A DNA stretch of 49,794 nucleotides from NCBI GenBank assembly GCA_040219575.1, contig JAVJSD010000126.1, forward strand, positions 1-49,794, written 5' to 3'. Positions 1 to 10,543 of this stretch are shown here, piece after piece. The notes under the pieces are model-generated. The model saw nothing but the letters and a program-made list of their open reading frames with translations, did not search any database and had not been told where the DNA came from. The translations under genes were made by a program, and so were the position numbers. Position 1 is the first letter of the stretch. Each line of letters begins with the position of its first letter. The stretch comes from JAVJSD01 sp040219575. GTDB lineage: Bacteria; Planctomycetota; Planctomycetia; Pirellulales; Pirellulaceae.

Positions 1-47
1 TGGTAGCCGCGTACGCCGAACGCATGGTACAACAAACTTGTGGACAT
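1..47 (-). CDS. ISL3-like transposase, N-terminal edge only
   Basis: Only the first 15 codons are in the window, read leftward from an ATG at 45-47 and running off the left end. They read MSTSLLYHAFGVRGY, which resembles the start of ISL3-family transposases common in planctomycetes. A good ribosome binding site (AGGAGA on the minus strand) lies just upstream. A 10-bp inverted repeat (GGACATGCTG at 42-51, CAGCATGTCC at 92-101) brackets the start region. The family call rests on a short recognised N-terminus, so it is moderate. Confidence 0.5.
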   Translation of the reverse strand, partial: MSTSLLYHAFGVRGY

Positions 48-194
48 GCTGATCTCCTGTCTGAAGTCCTTGCAAGAACAACAGATAGGAACAGCATGTC
101 CGCATTTTTTCAACCACAATACGCTTCAGCCGGATGAACCACTTTTCTTCCCGACGACAAGCTGATTCGAGAGGCATGGGCGGGGATTGCCCGC

Positions 195-3011
195 ATGGGC
201 GCGTTGGGTGAAACAGGTTTGTTCCGCCGACTCAAGGCAAACGTGCGTTTTCTAATTGAGGTGCTTCGTTCCGGAGATCGCTCCACCGAACACAAGAGCT
301 TTGCCCGCGCGGCGGTCAGCTATTTTGTGTGCGAAGATGACGCAATTGACGACCGATTAGGCATCGTGGGCTACCTTGACGACAATTTCATTGCACAGCT
401 TGCCGTCGATTCGATTGAACCCGCGAGAGAGCCCTGGTCACAATTGCTGGACGCCGTTGTCGGCGTCCGGCCGTTCCTCACTGCAATTGTCCTCGACGAC
501 TCCGGGGAGAGCCTCCCTCTCTCGGAATTCGCGGTCATCAACACGGCACTGACTTGCCCCGAGTTGCGTTCCAATTTGGCGGGCTACACAACGCTCGTTC
601 TACCCGACAACGGACCGATGCCCTTCCTGCTCGGATTCGTTGCCGCACTTTCGCAGATCCATCAATCGCTAACGGAGTCCGTACGCGAAGACTCGTTCTA
701 CGAAGGCCAAAAGGTGCTCGTTGACAATTCGGCAGTAGCGGAATTCGCCGGATTTGCAGAGGTCAATGGCCGCCGCATGTTCAAATTGAAGCAGACCAGG
801 AAGTCTGGAAAAGTATCGACCTCATGTATCCGATATTGGCCAATCTCCGAGCTTCACCGGCTTCTTCCCGCATCAAAGTCCAGAGCAATCAAAGGAAAGC
901 TCACGTACAACCTCGCGAAAAACGAATCACCCCTTCCCGCCCTAGAATACCTGTTTAATGCGTCCGTAGCCGGCCAGGTATCCGGTGTTGAGAAGAGGAC
1001 GATACTCGTTGCACCAATTGCTTCGACTCGCGAAACAGCGAAGCGGATTCACCTCCTTGGTCACCCACTCTGCGACGTAGTCCCGATGGGCAGCCTGGCG
1101 AACAATGAAATCAAGAGCTGGACAACGAACTTCGGGAAACAGGCGCCGCTACTTGTCGTAGTGGCTGATCTTGACGAGGCGGCCGCCTATGTCGAGGACA
1201 ATGTCGATTCAATCGCGCAAATTGTCGTCGACGCCACAGGACGGAACGCTCAAAAGCCCGCAAGCCTTCTCGAACTGCATAGATACGCCGTTCAATCGCT
1301 CATTGTGACGCCCGAACGGTCGGCGTCAGCATTGGCGAATTCAGACGTCGGCAGTTCCGAGTTTTGGGAGTGGACACCTGACGACTATCGGACCTTGTTG
1401 TGGCCAAAGAGCGGAAAGAGAAATCGGATTGGGGCTATCGGGCGTTTTGAGCAACGACTCCAGCGTCAATCGGACGCCCGCCCACATGTCGAGATCCTGC
1501 CCCTTCAATCGATCACCGATGCCTTCGACGCAGTGAAGCGACTGCAATCGCTTTCCCGAAAGCGAGGGGAGGATCGGCTTGCTGATCTCGATGACTTGCT
1601 TGCCGTATCATTCAACCTCCTATTCCGTTTGATCCGGTCTGCCAGTCCACCAAACGCATCGGTTGGGGCGAACAGCGCCTGCGATGTCCAACTCTCCAAG
1701 CTACGTGAGGTTGAGACAACTTCCGCATATTTGACGGCGGAGGAACGGTCTGCCACCACCGCTTGCGTCGATGTTTTTCAGGCGATTATCGACGCTTTCG
1801 GAAGGGAGAATCCAAAGCACAACTCGATCGCAAACCTGCTTCGTCAGCGCAGGCGGCAGTCACTGATCTGCCCGGAGATCAACGCGGCGCAAGAACTTGA
1901 ACATGCGTTTCCGAATGTCGACGTTCGAGTCTTGAGCGGAGTCGATACAAACGGCCTGATTGACGCCGGAATAATACCTGGCTGGTACGGGAAGGACCGC
2001 ATGGAAAGGCTGCTCGTGCCGCCAGTCGCAAATCCACTTACTCTCATTCTCTACGAGATCGAAGCGCGATGGTACGACGCCCTGTTCAATGCACGGGCTA
2101 CGTCGCGGCAATTGCGTGCCGGGCGCTCGGATCGTTCCGTAATGTTCCCGACGATCAACGGCTGGAAGAAACGCAAGCGAATACTGTCGACTATCTCCGA
2201 CTCTAATGCGAACACGAGCCTTCGCGACCTTGATGCCATTCAAGAGGATGTCCGCAAAACGTATCGTGACCGCGCCGAGCGTGCCGCACGCTCAGATGGC
2301 CATGAACGGGAAGTTGATGCGCGCCTTGTATTATTCGAGGGAAACACTTTTGCATTTATCACGGATACATATGAAGCAAGTGTCGTCACACACCTCCTGG
2401 AGACGGATGCAAGCGAGGACGACGATATCGACGTCGAAAGGAAAGCTGTCAAGCAACTAAGAACGGGGGATGCCCTGCTGTTCCACAGGCGATCTGGACG
2501 TGATGTCATACGGCTGATGGCCGACGAGTTCTTGCCAAAGGGAACTCGCGAAACGGCGTTGATATGGCAGGAGACACTCCGGAATTACGTTCATCAGAAT
2601 CACCTCTCCATCAAGACGCTCCACAGGCGATTACGAAAGGCTGGCTGCAAGGTCGTTGAGCAAACCGTCAGAGGCTGGGTAGAAGATGATGATCGGATTG
2701 CCCCGAAGAAATACAAGGAGTTTCTACCGAAGTTCGCGGAGTTGACGGCTGATCGAAATCTCGCCAATCGAATTGGTGACGTGCTGAAAGCCATCCCGGT
2801 CGTTTTCGGCGCTCATCAGAGCGCCTCTCGTCGGATTGCGCGAGATGTTGTGCGTCGCACAGTGTCTCTTCTTCAGGAAGAGTCGAGCCATTCAGCCGCA
2901 TTAGTCGAGTTGGAATCCGACGTTGTAATCGTTCGTGTCATGGAAATCAGTGAAGGAGCGTCCAAGGTCAGGGCGTCAATCGCTAATCGCCTTCAGGAAC
3001 CTATCGAATGA
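195..3011 (+). CDS. drmE: DrmE-like DISARM protein
   Basis: A 938-residue protein, first gene of a four-gene operon whose ends overlap. Near the N-terminus (about 47-72) is a short DUF1232/YkvA-like stretch with GYLDDNFI. The middle has no motif I can name. The C-terminal 350 residues are charged and helical. I call it DrmE from its size, the lack of helicase or nuclease motifs and its position before drmA and drmB; in class 2 DISARM, DrmE is a large protein of unclear biochemical role required for phage defence. The start at 195 was chosen because the ATG at 176 is out of frame. Its stop overlaps the next ATG (ATGA at 3008). An unrelated large defence protein is possible. Confidence 0.55.
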   Translation: MGALGETGLFRRLKANVRFLIEVLRSGDRSTEHKSFARAAVSYFVCEDDAIDDRLGIVGYLDDNFIAQLAVDSIEPAREPWSQLLDAVVGVRPFLTAIVLDDSGESLPLSEFAVINTALTCPELRSNLAGYTTLVLPDNGPMPFLLGFVAALSQIHQSLTESVREDSFYEGQKVLVDNSAVAEFAGFAEVNGRRMFKLKQTRKSGKVSTSCIRYWPISELHRLLPASKSRAIKGKLTYNLAKNESPLPALEYLFNASVAGQVSGVEKRTILVAPIASTRETAKRIHLLGHPLCDVVPMGSLANNEIKSWTTNFGKQAPLLVVVADLDEAAAYVEDNVDSIAQIVVDATGRNAQKPASLLELHRYAVQSLIVTPERSASALANSDVGSSEFWEWTPDDYRTLLWPKSGKRNRIGAIGRFEQRLQRQSDARPHVEILPLQSITDAFDAVKRLQSLSRKRGEDRLADLDDLLAVSFNLLFRLIRSASPPNASVGANSACDVQLSKLREVETTSAYLTAEERSATTACVDVFQAIIDAFGRENPKHNSIANLLRQRRRQSLICPEINAAQELEHAFPNVDVRVLSGVDTNGLIDAGIIPGWYGKDRMERLLVPPVANPLTLILYEIEARWYDALFNARATSRQLRAGRSDRSVMFPTINGWKKRKRILSTISDSNANTSLRDLDAIQEDVRKTYRDRAERAARSDGHEREVDARLVLFEGNTFAFITDTYEASVVTHLLETDASEDDDIDVERKAVKQLRTGDALLFHRRSGRDVIRLMADEFLPKGTRETALIWQETLRNYVHQNHLSIKTLHRRLRKAGCKVVEQTVRGWVEDDDRIAPKKYKEFLPKFAELTADRNLANRIGDVLKAIPVVFGAHQSASRRIARDVVRRTVSLLQEESSHSAALVELESDVVIVRVMEISEGASKVRASIANRLQEPIE

Positions 3012-4783
3012 CGCGAATGATCCCGGCAACAATTCACCCGCACGTAAAGAGCGGTGCAGAACGTCGGATGTTTGGAGTCATTCGAGAGACGCCAAATACC
3101 GACGAGTGGGTCTGCCTTCATTCCCTCGGATTGGCGCGACATGCGAGGAAACGGCGAGGAGAAATTGATTTCCTGTTGTTGACCCGAACAGGCGTATTCG
3201 TGCTTGAAGTCAAAGGCGGAGGCGTGAAGCGAATCGACGGTGTCTGGCAGTTCACGGACCGTTACGGCACCGTCCATCGGAAAAGTGAAGGGCCGTTTGA
3301 TCAGGCAGCGAGCGCCATGTTTGCACTTGAGGCGGACATCAATCGGCAGTTCAAGGACGATGCCAAGCGATCACGACTGCTCTTCGGCTTTGGCGTCATC
3401 CTGCCCGACGTACGTTTCCACGAAACCGGAAGCGAATCTGATCCAAGACAGGTCTACGATTTCGACGACCGGCAATTGCCGTTTTCCGACTTTGTTCAGC
3501 GGTTGTCAGCCTATGCACGCGAGACCGACAAGCGAAGTCGGTATTCACCTACAACAACCGATATTCACGAACTTGTAGATTTCTTGCGACCAGATTTCGA
3601 TCTCGTGCCCCCGCTTGCGGTTCAAATGGATGATGCGTCGGCAAAACTGTTGGCGCTAGAGAAAGAGCAGTACGCAGTCATCGACGCCTGGGAGCAGTAT
3701 GGGCATCCCCGAGTCATAGTGCAGGGTGGGGCGGGTACGGGAAAGACGCTCTTAGCGATGGAAGCGGCGATCCGCGAAGCCCGCAAGGGGAAGGGCGGCG
3801 TTCTTCTCGTCTGCTTCAATCAGTTGCTTGCCCGATACCTGAAATTGGTCGCGGAAGCACGACAACCCGAAGGTGGCATCGAAGTCACGTCGGTTTTCAG
3901 CCTGCTGAACACCCTTATTCAGTTATCTCGGTACTGGGATGAGTTTTCCGAATGCAGAGCGAACAGTTCGGAATCCGAAATTTATCGCGAATTGTATCCG
4001 GAATTCGCACAACGCGCTGTGCTGGATAGTCAACCACAACAAGTGCGAACGCTGATCGTCGACGAAGCACAAGACATGATGACGTTGGATTTGTTCGACA
4101 TTCTCGACGCTTGTCTGGAGGGTGGACTCAAGGAGGGGCGGTGGCGCGTGTTCTGTGATGTAAACAATCAGGCGAGTGTCTTTGGACGTTACGAAGACGA
4201 CGCATTAGAACGACTGTTGAAGCTTGGGCAAACTGCCTATCTCGTGACTAATCGAAGGAACACGATACCCGTCGCCGATGAGACGGCAATGCTCACTCGA
4301 CCTCGAATCGTAGCGCCCGCTTTGATCGCGGGCGTCCCTGTTCAGTATTCGTGGTACGCAAATCTTGAGGCACAACGGAGCGGAGTATCCAAGACTCTCG
4401 GAAAACTTGTCGCCGAAGGTGTCACTCCAAGCCGGATTACAGTCCTCTCGCCACGGAGTATCGAACAATGCTGTGCCAGCGGAATCGACGCTCCACTCTT
4501 GTCGCAGATCACACGAACCAATGTCGGTGACCTGATGGCTGGAAAGATGAAGTCGGTGTCCTATGCAACAGTGTCGTCGTTCAAGGGCTTGGAGAACGAT
4601 TTCATTCTGCTAACAGACATTGAAGACGTGGAATCCGAGTGGTGGCGATCGGTCATTTACGTGGGCATGTCGCGAGCGCGCGTTGGCTTGCACTTGTTTA
4701 TGGCCGAGGCGCTAAGAAGCACGTACGATTCATGCATCCGACAATGGATTGAGGAACGAACCAAAGACGAGGCAGACCGATGA
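3008..4783 (+). CDS. NERD nuclease-domain / superfamily 1 helicase
   Basis: A 591-residue protein with two parts. Residues 10-80 form a NERD (nuclease-related) domain: GEIDF at 51-55 and EVK at 67-69 fit a PD-(D/E)XK-like active site. Residues 215-590 are a UvrD/DUF2075-type helicase: a Q-motif region near 219-224, Walker A GAGTGKT at 241-247, a Walker B of the form VDEAQD, and C-terminal motifs SSFKGLEND and YVGMSRA. It probably couples ATP-driven translocation on DNA to cleavage. It overlaps both neighbours by ATGA junctions, so it should be made together with the DrmE-like and DrmA proteins. It is not a core DISARM component; its insertion between drmE and drmA is unusual. Confidence 0.8.
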   Translation: MTRMIPATIHPHVKSGAERRMFGVIRETPNTDEWVCLHSLGLARHARKRRGEIDFLLLTRTGVFVLEVKGGGVKRIDGVWQFTDRYGTVHRKSEGPFDQAASAMFALEADINRQFKDDAKRSRLLFGFGVILPDVRFHETGSESDPRQVYDFDDRQLPFSDFVQRLSAYARETDKRSRYSPTTTDIHELVDFLRPDFDLVPPLAVQMDDASAKLLALEKEQYAVIDAWEQYGHPRVIVQGGAGTGKTLLAMEAAIREARKGKGGVLLVCFNQLLARYLKLVAEARQPEGGIEVTSVFSLLNTLIQLSRYWDEFSECRANSSESEIYRELYPEFAQRAVLDSQPQQVRTLIVDEAQDMMTLDLFDILDACLEGGLKEGRWRVFCDVNNQASVFGRYEDDALERLLKLGQTAYLVTNRRNTIPVADETAMLTRPRIVAPALIAGVPVQYSWYANLEAQRSGVSKTLGKLVAEGVTPSRITVLSPRSIEQCCASGIDAPLLSQITRTNVGDLMAGKMKSVSYATVSSFKGLENDFILLTDIEDVESEWWRSVIYVGMSRARVGLHLFMAEALRSTYDSCIRQWIEERTKDEADR

Positions 4784-7700
4784 CGCACACAAAGATGTTT
4801 CGCGCTCAGTTAATTGCAGCTTTGCGGCGGGAGTTGGTCGGCCCCGAATGGCTACCAGATGCGGAAACGTCCGAACAGAAGCCAGACACGGATGTCGGCA
4901 AGGAGGTTCTGCAGGAGTCGCCCGTTCAGCGTTACACCTCCGGCGTATTGTTTCCAACGAATCAACCGCTGGTTGAGATCGAGGACGCTGATTCTGTTGA
5001 TGGCATTGTCGATGTTGACGCCAGCGCTGCGCCAGATTTTGCAGCTGAAGAGGAGTTTTCCGAGCTTTCTTCTGGTGGAGTAGATGCTGATGACCTGGGC
5101 GACGCATACGACGAAACGGTACGCATGGCCAACGAATTCTATCCGTCTGCAATCGGTCTTTCGTTCGTTGCCGAAATTCCGGAAAGCGGCCTCGTAATTC
5201 AAGTGCGAGCGGCAACTTACACGTCCAAAGCACCCGCTGATCCAAACGCGAAACTTCGAGAATGGCATCGCACACCGCACCAGTTTGCTCCACTGTCGCT
5301 CGTAATCCCGGTTGGTAAGTCACATGGCGTCAGGACGTTTGACGTTTTCGAGAGCCTAAAGGCACGAGCTATTTACCATTTGCGTAGCGATGGATCGTAT
5401 CTCGTAACGGTCTGTTTGCTGAATGTGAAGACATCGTCGGGCGATCGGTTTCCCTCTGGTTCCGATTGCTTCTTTCAGACGGAGTTCAAAGTTACGGCTA
5501 GCGACAATTCGTTTGCGTTTCCCGAATACAGAGAGTCATCAAGACCGTTTGACGATCCCGAAGAGGCAGCACTCGAACTTCTCTATCGGAACAGACGGGC
5601 ATACGCCGTTGGCCATGGGTGCTCTGCGGACTGGGGAGAGGAGAGTGGTGGGCGAACAAATCAAGTTAGAACGGCTACGGTGCCCGCATTCGAGGTTGCG
5701 CCTGTTCTTCCCCGCGATGTGGGAGGTGATGAGCTAAGCATGTACTTCCTGTCCGGTGCCGAAGGTGCGGTGAACCCGAGCGAGGTTACAGCAGTTCTTC
5801 AAAACGTCGTTGATGATTACGAGTCGTGGATTGTTGGCCAGGAGCAGGAAGCGTCACTCCTCCACGCGCGGTTCCAGGCTGCGGCTGAAAACAACCTGAA
5901 CAACTGTCGGGAATGTCTTGATCGGATACGGGCGGGATTGGACCTGCTTGTGGCTGACCGCGTGTTGCTGACGGCGTTCATGTATGCCAACCGCGTCATG
6001 CTGATGCAGCAGTACCACGCACGCCGACCGAAGCGGTCCATCAGGGCGGCCTGGGAAGAATTACCGAACAGCTATAAGCCGACCGATCCAGACTTTGGAC
6101 GCTGGCGGACGTTTCAGCTCGCGTTCATTCTTATGAACCTGACTTCAATTCTCCGCAGCGATCCCAGCGCTGACCACGCGGACCGAAGTACGGTCGATTT
6201 GATCTGGTTTCCGACTGGTGGCGGCAAGACGGAGGCATACCTTGGGCTCGCTGCATGCGACATTTTCTATCGTCGCCTCTGCAATCCAAAGAACGCGGGG
6301 TGTACCGTCTTGATGAGATACACTCTAAGACTGCTTACCGCCCAACAGTTCCAGCGCGCTAGTTCGATGATTTGCGCTTGCGAATTGATGCGTCGCAAGG
6401 ACCCTGCAAAACTTGGTGACGAGCCAATAACGATCGGTCTGTGGGTTGGTCAGTCACTCACGCCCAACCACCGCCAGGAAGCTCTAAAGAGCAGGAATCG
6501 CCTCGCCGACAAGGAAAAACAAGCAGAAAACCCATTTCAGTTGCTCAAATGCCCATGGTGTGGCACTGAACTTGACAATCGCAGACACCTTGGATACACG
6601 GCCGATGGCAGACCGAAGACGGTAATCTTCAAGTGCCCGGAGTCGAATTGCGAGTTTTCAACGCGAAGCGGCAAGCTGCCAGTCCTGGTTATCGACGAGG
6701 ACGTCTACGCAAATCCGCCCACTCTGTTGATCGGCACTGTTGATAAATTTGCCATGCTCGCTTGGCGTGAACAGGCACGCACGATCTTCGGCATCGGGAC
6801 CACTTTTGATCCGCCGGATCTCGTCATCCAAGACGAGCTGCATTTGATTTCCGGTCCCCTGGGGTCGGTCGTTGGACTGTACGAAGGCATTATTGATTTG
6901 CTCTGCTCTTGGCGGGGGCGCCGACCAAAAATCGTGGCTTCAACAGCCACAATTCGCCGTGCGCCAGAACAATGCAAATCACTTTACGATCGTGCGACGA
7001 TTCAGTTTCCGCCCCAAGGTCTCGACATTTCAGATTCGTTCTTTGCTGCCGAGAACAGTACAGCGACCGGGCGCATTTACGTTGGTGTATTCCCGTCAGC
7101 TTCGCCTTCGTTCGTCACGGGGATGATCCGCACGCTCAGCTCTTTGTTCCAGTCGTGTAAGTCGCTGGATCTGCCAGCAGGTGCAGGCGAGGATACTCGC
7201 GATCCTTATTGGACCGTGCTTCAATACTTCAATAGCCTGCGCGAACTTGGGCACGCTGCGACGCTTGTCGAGGCAGACATTCCGGAATACATGTGGGCGA
7301 TTGCCAGCCGTGATCGAATTCCTAAGGAGAAGTGCCGGCGTTACCTTGTGGGTGAAGAACTGACTAGCCGCAAAACGGCCGACGAGATTCCCAAAATCCT
7401 TGACAGGCTCGAAGTCAAATATCCGCGACAGACGGAGGACGACCCATATCCACTCGATACACTCTTGGCGACGAACATGATCTCCGTAGGTGTGGATGTG
7501 CCCCGTTTGGGGCTGATGGTCGTTTCTGGTCAGCCCAAAACAACATCGGAGTACATTCAGGCAACGAGTCGTGTCGGGCGATCCGCAAAGGCACCGGGAC
7601 TTGTCGTCGCCATGTACAACACGGGCAAGCCACGGGACCGCTCGCACTATGAGCATTTTCGAGCTTACCATTCTGCGTTTTACATGCACGTCGAGCCCAC

Positions 7701-8115
7701 AAGCGTTACGCCCTATTCGGTTCCTGTGGTTGAACGCGCTTTGCATGCCGTTTTGGTAATCGCCGCTCGTTTGCTTGGCGGTGTAAGTCATCCGGACGCG
7801 ATTGATCCGCAATCAAGCAAAATTCAGGACGTGATCGAGTACCTTCGCGCCCGATGCGACCATTCGGAGCCCTCGCATGCGGAGTACGTCAAAGACAAGC
7901 TTGAGGACCTCCTCAGTTCCTGGGGCGAATTCAGGCCGAGTCAGTGGGGCGGATTTGGAGATCCGCCGGAAAGCGAGCCTCTCATGTATCCGGCAGGATC
8001 AGAGCCAAACAAGGAATGGAATGGAGAAGCCTGGGCAACGCCCTCCTCAATGCGAAACGTAGACGTTGAATGCCTTGCCCGGGTAGTTTCGACCTACCCG
8101 GAGCCCCTGGAGTAG
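4780..8115 (+). CDS. drmA: DrmA, DISARM superfamily 2 helicase
   Basis: A 1111-residue helicase that begins by an ATGA overlap. Diagnostic motifs: Walker A FPTGGGKTEAY near 477; a zinc-ribbon segment (CPWCG then CPESNC) at about 591-625, between the helicase motifs; DELH instead of DEAD/DEAH near 685; STATIRR near 725; and TSRVGRS near 928. The PTGGGKTEAY and QDELHLISG versions are characteristic of DrmA, which with DrmB forms the DNA-binding core of DISARM that recognises unmodified invading DNA. The first 450 residues are family-specific and carry acidic stretches. Length fits the family. Confidence 0.9.
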   Translation: MTHTKMFRAQLIAALRRELVGPEWLPDAETSEQKPDTDVGKEVLQESPVQRYTSGVLFPTNQPLVEIEDADSVDGIVDVDASAAPDFAAEEEFSELSSGGVDADDLGDAYDETVRMANEFYPSAIGLSFVAEIPESGLVIQVRAATYTSKAPADPNAKLREWHRTPHQFAPLSLVIPVGKSHGVRTFDVFESLKARAIYHLRSDGSYLVTVCLLNVKTSSGDRFPSGSDCFFQTEFKVTASDNSFAFPEYRESSRPFDDPEEAALELLYRNRRAYAVGHGCSADWGEESGGRTNQVRTATVPAFEVAPVLPRDVGGDELSMYFLSGAEGAVNPSEVTAVLQNVVDDYESWIVGQEQEASLLHARFQAAAENNLNNCRECLDRIRAGLDLLVADRVLLTAFMYANRVMLMQQYHARRPKRSIRAAWEELPNSYKPTDPDFGRWRTFQLAFILMNLTSILRSDPSADHADRSTVDLIWFPTGGGKTEAYLGLAACDIFYRRLCNPKNAGCTVLMRYTLRLLTAQQFQRASSMICACELMRRKDPAKLGDEPITIGLWVGQSLTPNHRQEALKSRNRLADKEKQAENPFQLLKCPWCGTELDNRRHLGYTADGRPKTVIFKCPESNCEFSTRSGKLPVLVIDEDVYANPPTLLIGTVDKFAMLAWREQARTIFGIGTTFDPPDLVIQDELHLISGPLGSVVGLYEGIIDLLCSWRGRRPKIVASTATIRRAPEQCKSLYDRATIQFPPQGLDISDSFFAAENSTATGRIYVGVFPSASPSFVTGMIRTLSSLFQSCKSLDLPAGAGEDTRDPYWTVLQYFNSLRELGHAATLVEADIPEYMWAIASRDRIPKEKCRRYLVGEELTSRKTADEIPKILDRLEVKYPRQTEDDPYPLDTLLATNMISVGVDVPRLGLMVVSGQPKTTSEYIQATSRVGRSAKAPGLVVAMYNTGKPRDRSHYEHFRAYHSAFYMHVEPTSVTPYSVPVVERALHAVLVIAARLLGGVSHPDAIDPQSSKIQDVIEYLRARCDHSEPSHAEYVKDKLEDLLSSWGEFRPSQWGGFGDPPESEPLMYPAGSEPNKEWNGEAWATPSSMRNVDVECLARVVSTYPEPLE

Positions 8116-8117
8116 TC

Positions 8118-9980
8118 ATGGCCCGAAAATCGGTACGTCGTTCACAGGCTGTGACCCCATTTGGCGTCGGGGCGCTCGTGGATTTCCCAAACGAAAGTCT
8201 GATGGCTGCCGGATTGGACGCCTGGCCAGATCAGCCGGATTGTCGAATTGCCGACGATCGCCTTGCCAGACGACTTGGTGTTCAGTATTTCCGCGCGCCT
8301 CCTCCACCTCCTCAGAGAGGGAGTGTCGGCGGCGACTACATACCGTTTGTTCGGTTCCCGCTTTGGCAGTTCTGTCCTCGATGCCGAACGATGAAGGATG
8401 CCCGCTGGAACGAAAACGCACCGCCACGATGCGACAGCCCGCTCACGCCACTGCGGACTGGTGCGCCGGCGTGTTCAACGCTTCCTGAAAGACGGCGCTG
8501 GAGGATGGTGCCGCTACGGTTCATTGTGGCCTGCGAAAACGGACATGTAGATGACTTCCCTTGGGTGCATTGGGCTCATAGCCGTCCAGGGCAATCCCTG
8601 GACCAAGTGCAACCGTGCGCGAAACCGCTTCTCAGATTCAACTTCACGGGCAAGGCAGGGCTCATGGGCCTCCTCGTCAAATGTGAAGCCTGCGACGCAA
8701 AAGCTCGTTCGCTGATGGGGGCAGCGGGAGCCGATTCCCTCACGGGACTTTCATGTTCAGGAAAGCGGCCGTGGCTTGGCCCACATGGCGACGAGTCTTG
8801 CACATCGAATCGCCCTCCCAGAATGCTTCAGCGGGGCGCAACCAACCTCTACTTCAGCAAAATCGCAAGTTCGATACTAATTCCTCCGTTCAGTCATCCG
8901 ATACGCAAGTTGATCGACGAGCCGCGCAACTGGCGAGTCCTGACATCCGGCGTCGACGAAAACGGTAATCCTGATGAGTCACGTCTGAGGGTCTTCGCAG
9001 AGATGAAGTCTCTTGACAAACCGGGCGACTTTGACCGACTTGTAGAAGCCGTCAAACAAAAACTTTTTGGTGCAGGAATTGGTGAACATTCACAGTCCGA
9101 GGAGGAATACCGCTACTCGGAATACACTGCAATGCTGCAATCACATTGCTCGATGAACGACGAGTTTGTTACGCAGAAGCCGGACATCGAGGAGTACGGA
9201 GGCGAGGTCAGCGATTACATCGACAATGTCGTGCTGGTCAAGAAACTTGCTGAAACTCGCGTCTTGACTGGATTCAGTCGATTGAATCCGCCAGCGTACC
9301 GAGAGTACGACAAGAGTGACCAGATGAACCTGAGTCTCCAGCAGCAGCCATGGCTGCCTGGAGTTCGCGTCTACGGTGAAGGTGTGTTCTTCACGCTGAG
9401 AAAACAGCGAATCAACGAGTGGCTCGACCGGACCGATCGCTCGCGATTCGAGCAGATTGTGCAGAATCACGTTGCCGTCTACCGGCGACTTAATCGCACG
9501 CCGCGCGAAATCCCCCTCAAATTCTTTTTGCTCCACACACTTGCGCACGTATTGATTCGGCGTTTGAGCTTTGAGTGTGGCTACGGCAGTTCCTCACTAC
9601 GGGAGAGGGTTTATTGCTTTGAGGGTGGCGAGAGCGGTGAGATGGAAATGAACGGAGTCCTCGTCTATACGGCCGCTGGTGATAGCGAGGGGACGATGGG
9701 TGGTCTGGTCGAGCAAGGCAAAGCTGGACGATTCGAGTCCGTGGTCAAGGGGGCTCTTGCCGATGCGCTTTGGTGTTCCTCCGATCCGCTGTGCATGGAA
9801 AGTCGCGGACAGGGGATTGACTCTCTGAACCGGGCAGCGTGTCACGCTTGCGCGCTGCTACCCGAGACGAGCTGTGAGGAAGGCAACCGATACCTTGATC
9901 GAGTCGTGCTGATCGGCACGCCAGAGTCCCCAAGTTCTGGATACTTCGGCGAACTTGCGGCGAAAATAATCGCCGGCTGA
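8118..9980 (+). CDS. drmB: DrmB, DUF1998-containing DISARM protein
   Basis: About 620 residues. I start at the ATG at 8118, two bases after the drmA stop and preceded by GGAG, giving the typical start MARKSVRRSQ followed by PFGVGA; an earlier in-frame start at 8070 would overlap drmA by 46 bases. Cysteine pairs (CPRC; CENGHVDD; CEAC) form zinc-binding segments in the N-terminal half. The C-terminus has the DUF1998 signature: HTLAH, then CSSDPLC, then ACHACALLPETSC and LDR. In DISARM, DrmB partners DrmA to make a clamp-like complex on DNA. Immediate coupling to drmA supports this. Confidence 0.88.
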   Translation: MARKSVRRSQAVTPFGVGALVDFPNESLMAAGLDAWPDQPDCRIADDRLARRLGVQYFRAPPPPPQRGSVGGDYIPFVRFPLWQFCPRCRTMKDARWNENAPPRCDSPLTPLRTGAPACSTLPERRRWRMVPLRFIVACENGHVDDFPWVHWAHSRPGQSLDQVQPCAKPLLRFNFTGKAGLMGLLVKCEACDAKARSLMGAAGADSLTGLSCSGKRPWLGPHGDESCTSNRPPRMLQRGATNLYFSKIASSILIPPFSHPIRKLIDEPRNWRVLTSGVDENGNPDESRLRVFAEMKSLDKPGDFDRLVEAVKQKLFGAGIGEHSQSEEEYRYSEYTAMLQSHCSMNDEFVTQKPDIEEYGGEVSDYIDNVVLVKKLAETRVLTGFSRLNPPAYREYDKSDQMNLSLQQQPWLPGVRVYGEGVFFTLRKQRINEWLDRTDRSRFEQIVQNHVAVYRRLNRTPREIPLKFFLLHTLAHVLIRRLSFECGYGSSSLRERVYCFEGGESGEMEMNGVLVYTAAGDSEGTMGGLVEQGKAGRFESVVKGALADALWCSSDPLCMESRGQGIDSLNRAACHACALLPETSCEEGNRYLDRVVLIGTPESPSSGYFGELAAKIIAG

Positions 9981-10129
9981 GAGCATTTTTACGTGAAACT
10001 GCCTTGCCGCCTCAGAGACGAAGTGTGACAGATCGACGAAAGCGCAAACGAACCAGCCGAAGAAAAGCTGGCCACCGATCTTGGGAAGCAGCTGGCAAAC
10101 CGACAAAGGGCGGACATGACGGTGACATC

Positions 10130-10543
10130 ATGTCACCTGAAACTAGAAGCGCGGTCATGTCGCGCATCAAGGGCAAGAACACGACACCCGAACGGATGAT
10201 TTTCTCTCGATTGAGAAAAGCCGGTGTCTATTTCGCTAGGCACGACGCTTCGTTGCCAGGCAGACCGGATGTTGTCTTCAGGCGTGCGCGGCTTGCAGTT
10301 TTTATCGATGGCAGTTTCTGGCACGGCTGGCGATTCCCGCTATGGCAACACAAGTTGAGCGAGAAGTGGCGTCAGAAGATCGCGGCTACTCGACAACGTG
10401 ATCAGCGAAACTTTCGTCGGTTGCGTAAGAATGGGTGGAAAGTCCTTAGAATCTGGGAACACCAAATCGAGTCATCTCCCGACGACTGTGTCGAGAGGAT
10501 TCTCGAAACGCGCGCTGCTTGTCTTCACGAGGTGTCTCGCTAA
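10130..10543 (+). CDS. vsr: Very-short-patch repair endonuclease (Vsr)
   Basis: From the ATG at 10130 the product is 137 residues and starts MSPETRSAVMSRIKGKNTTP, the usual Vsr N-terminus. An in-frame TTG at 10004 would add a basic 42-residue tail without family support. RPDVVF carries the catalytic aspartate, and FIDGSFWHGW with a following His-rich segment is the rest of the active site. Vsr nicks T:G mismatches left when 5-methylcytosine deaminates, so it usually travels with a cytosine-C5 methyltransferase. Here that enzyme lies convergently and the two stop codons overlap (TAA 10541-10543; TAG 10540-10542 on the other strand). Confidence 0.88.
   Translation: MSPETRSAVMSRIKGKNTTPERMIFSRLRKAGVYFARHDASLPGRPDVVFRRARLAVFIDGSFWHGWRFPLWQHKLSEKWRQKIAATRQRDQRNFRRLRKNGWKVLRIWEHQIESSPDDCVERILETRAACLHEVSR

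Noticed and set aside
1..194. drmC or another DISARM gene at the left edge
   Set aside because: Only a transposase start and non-coding sequence are present there.
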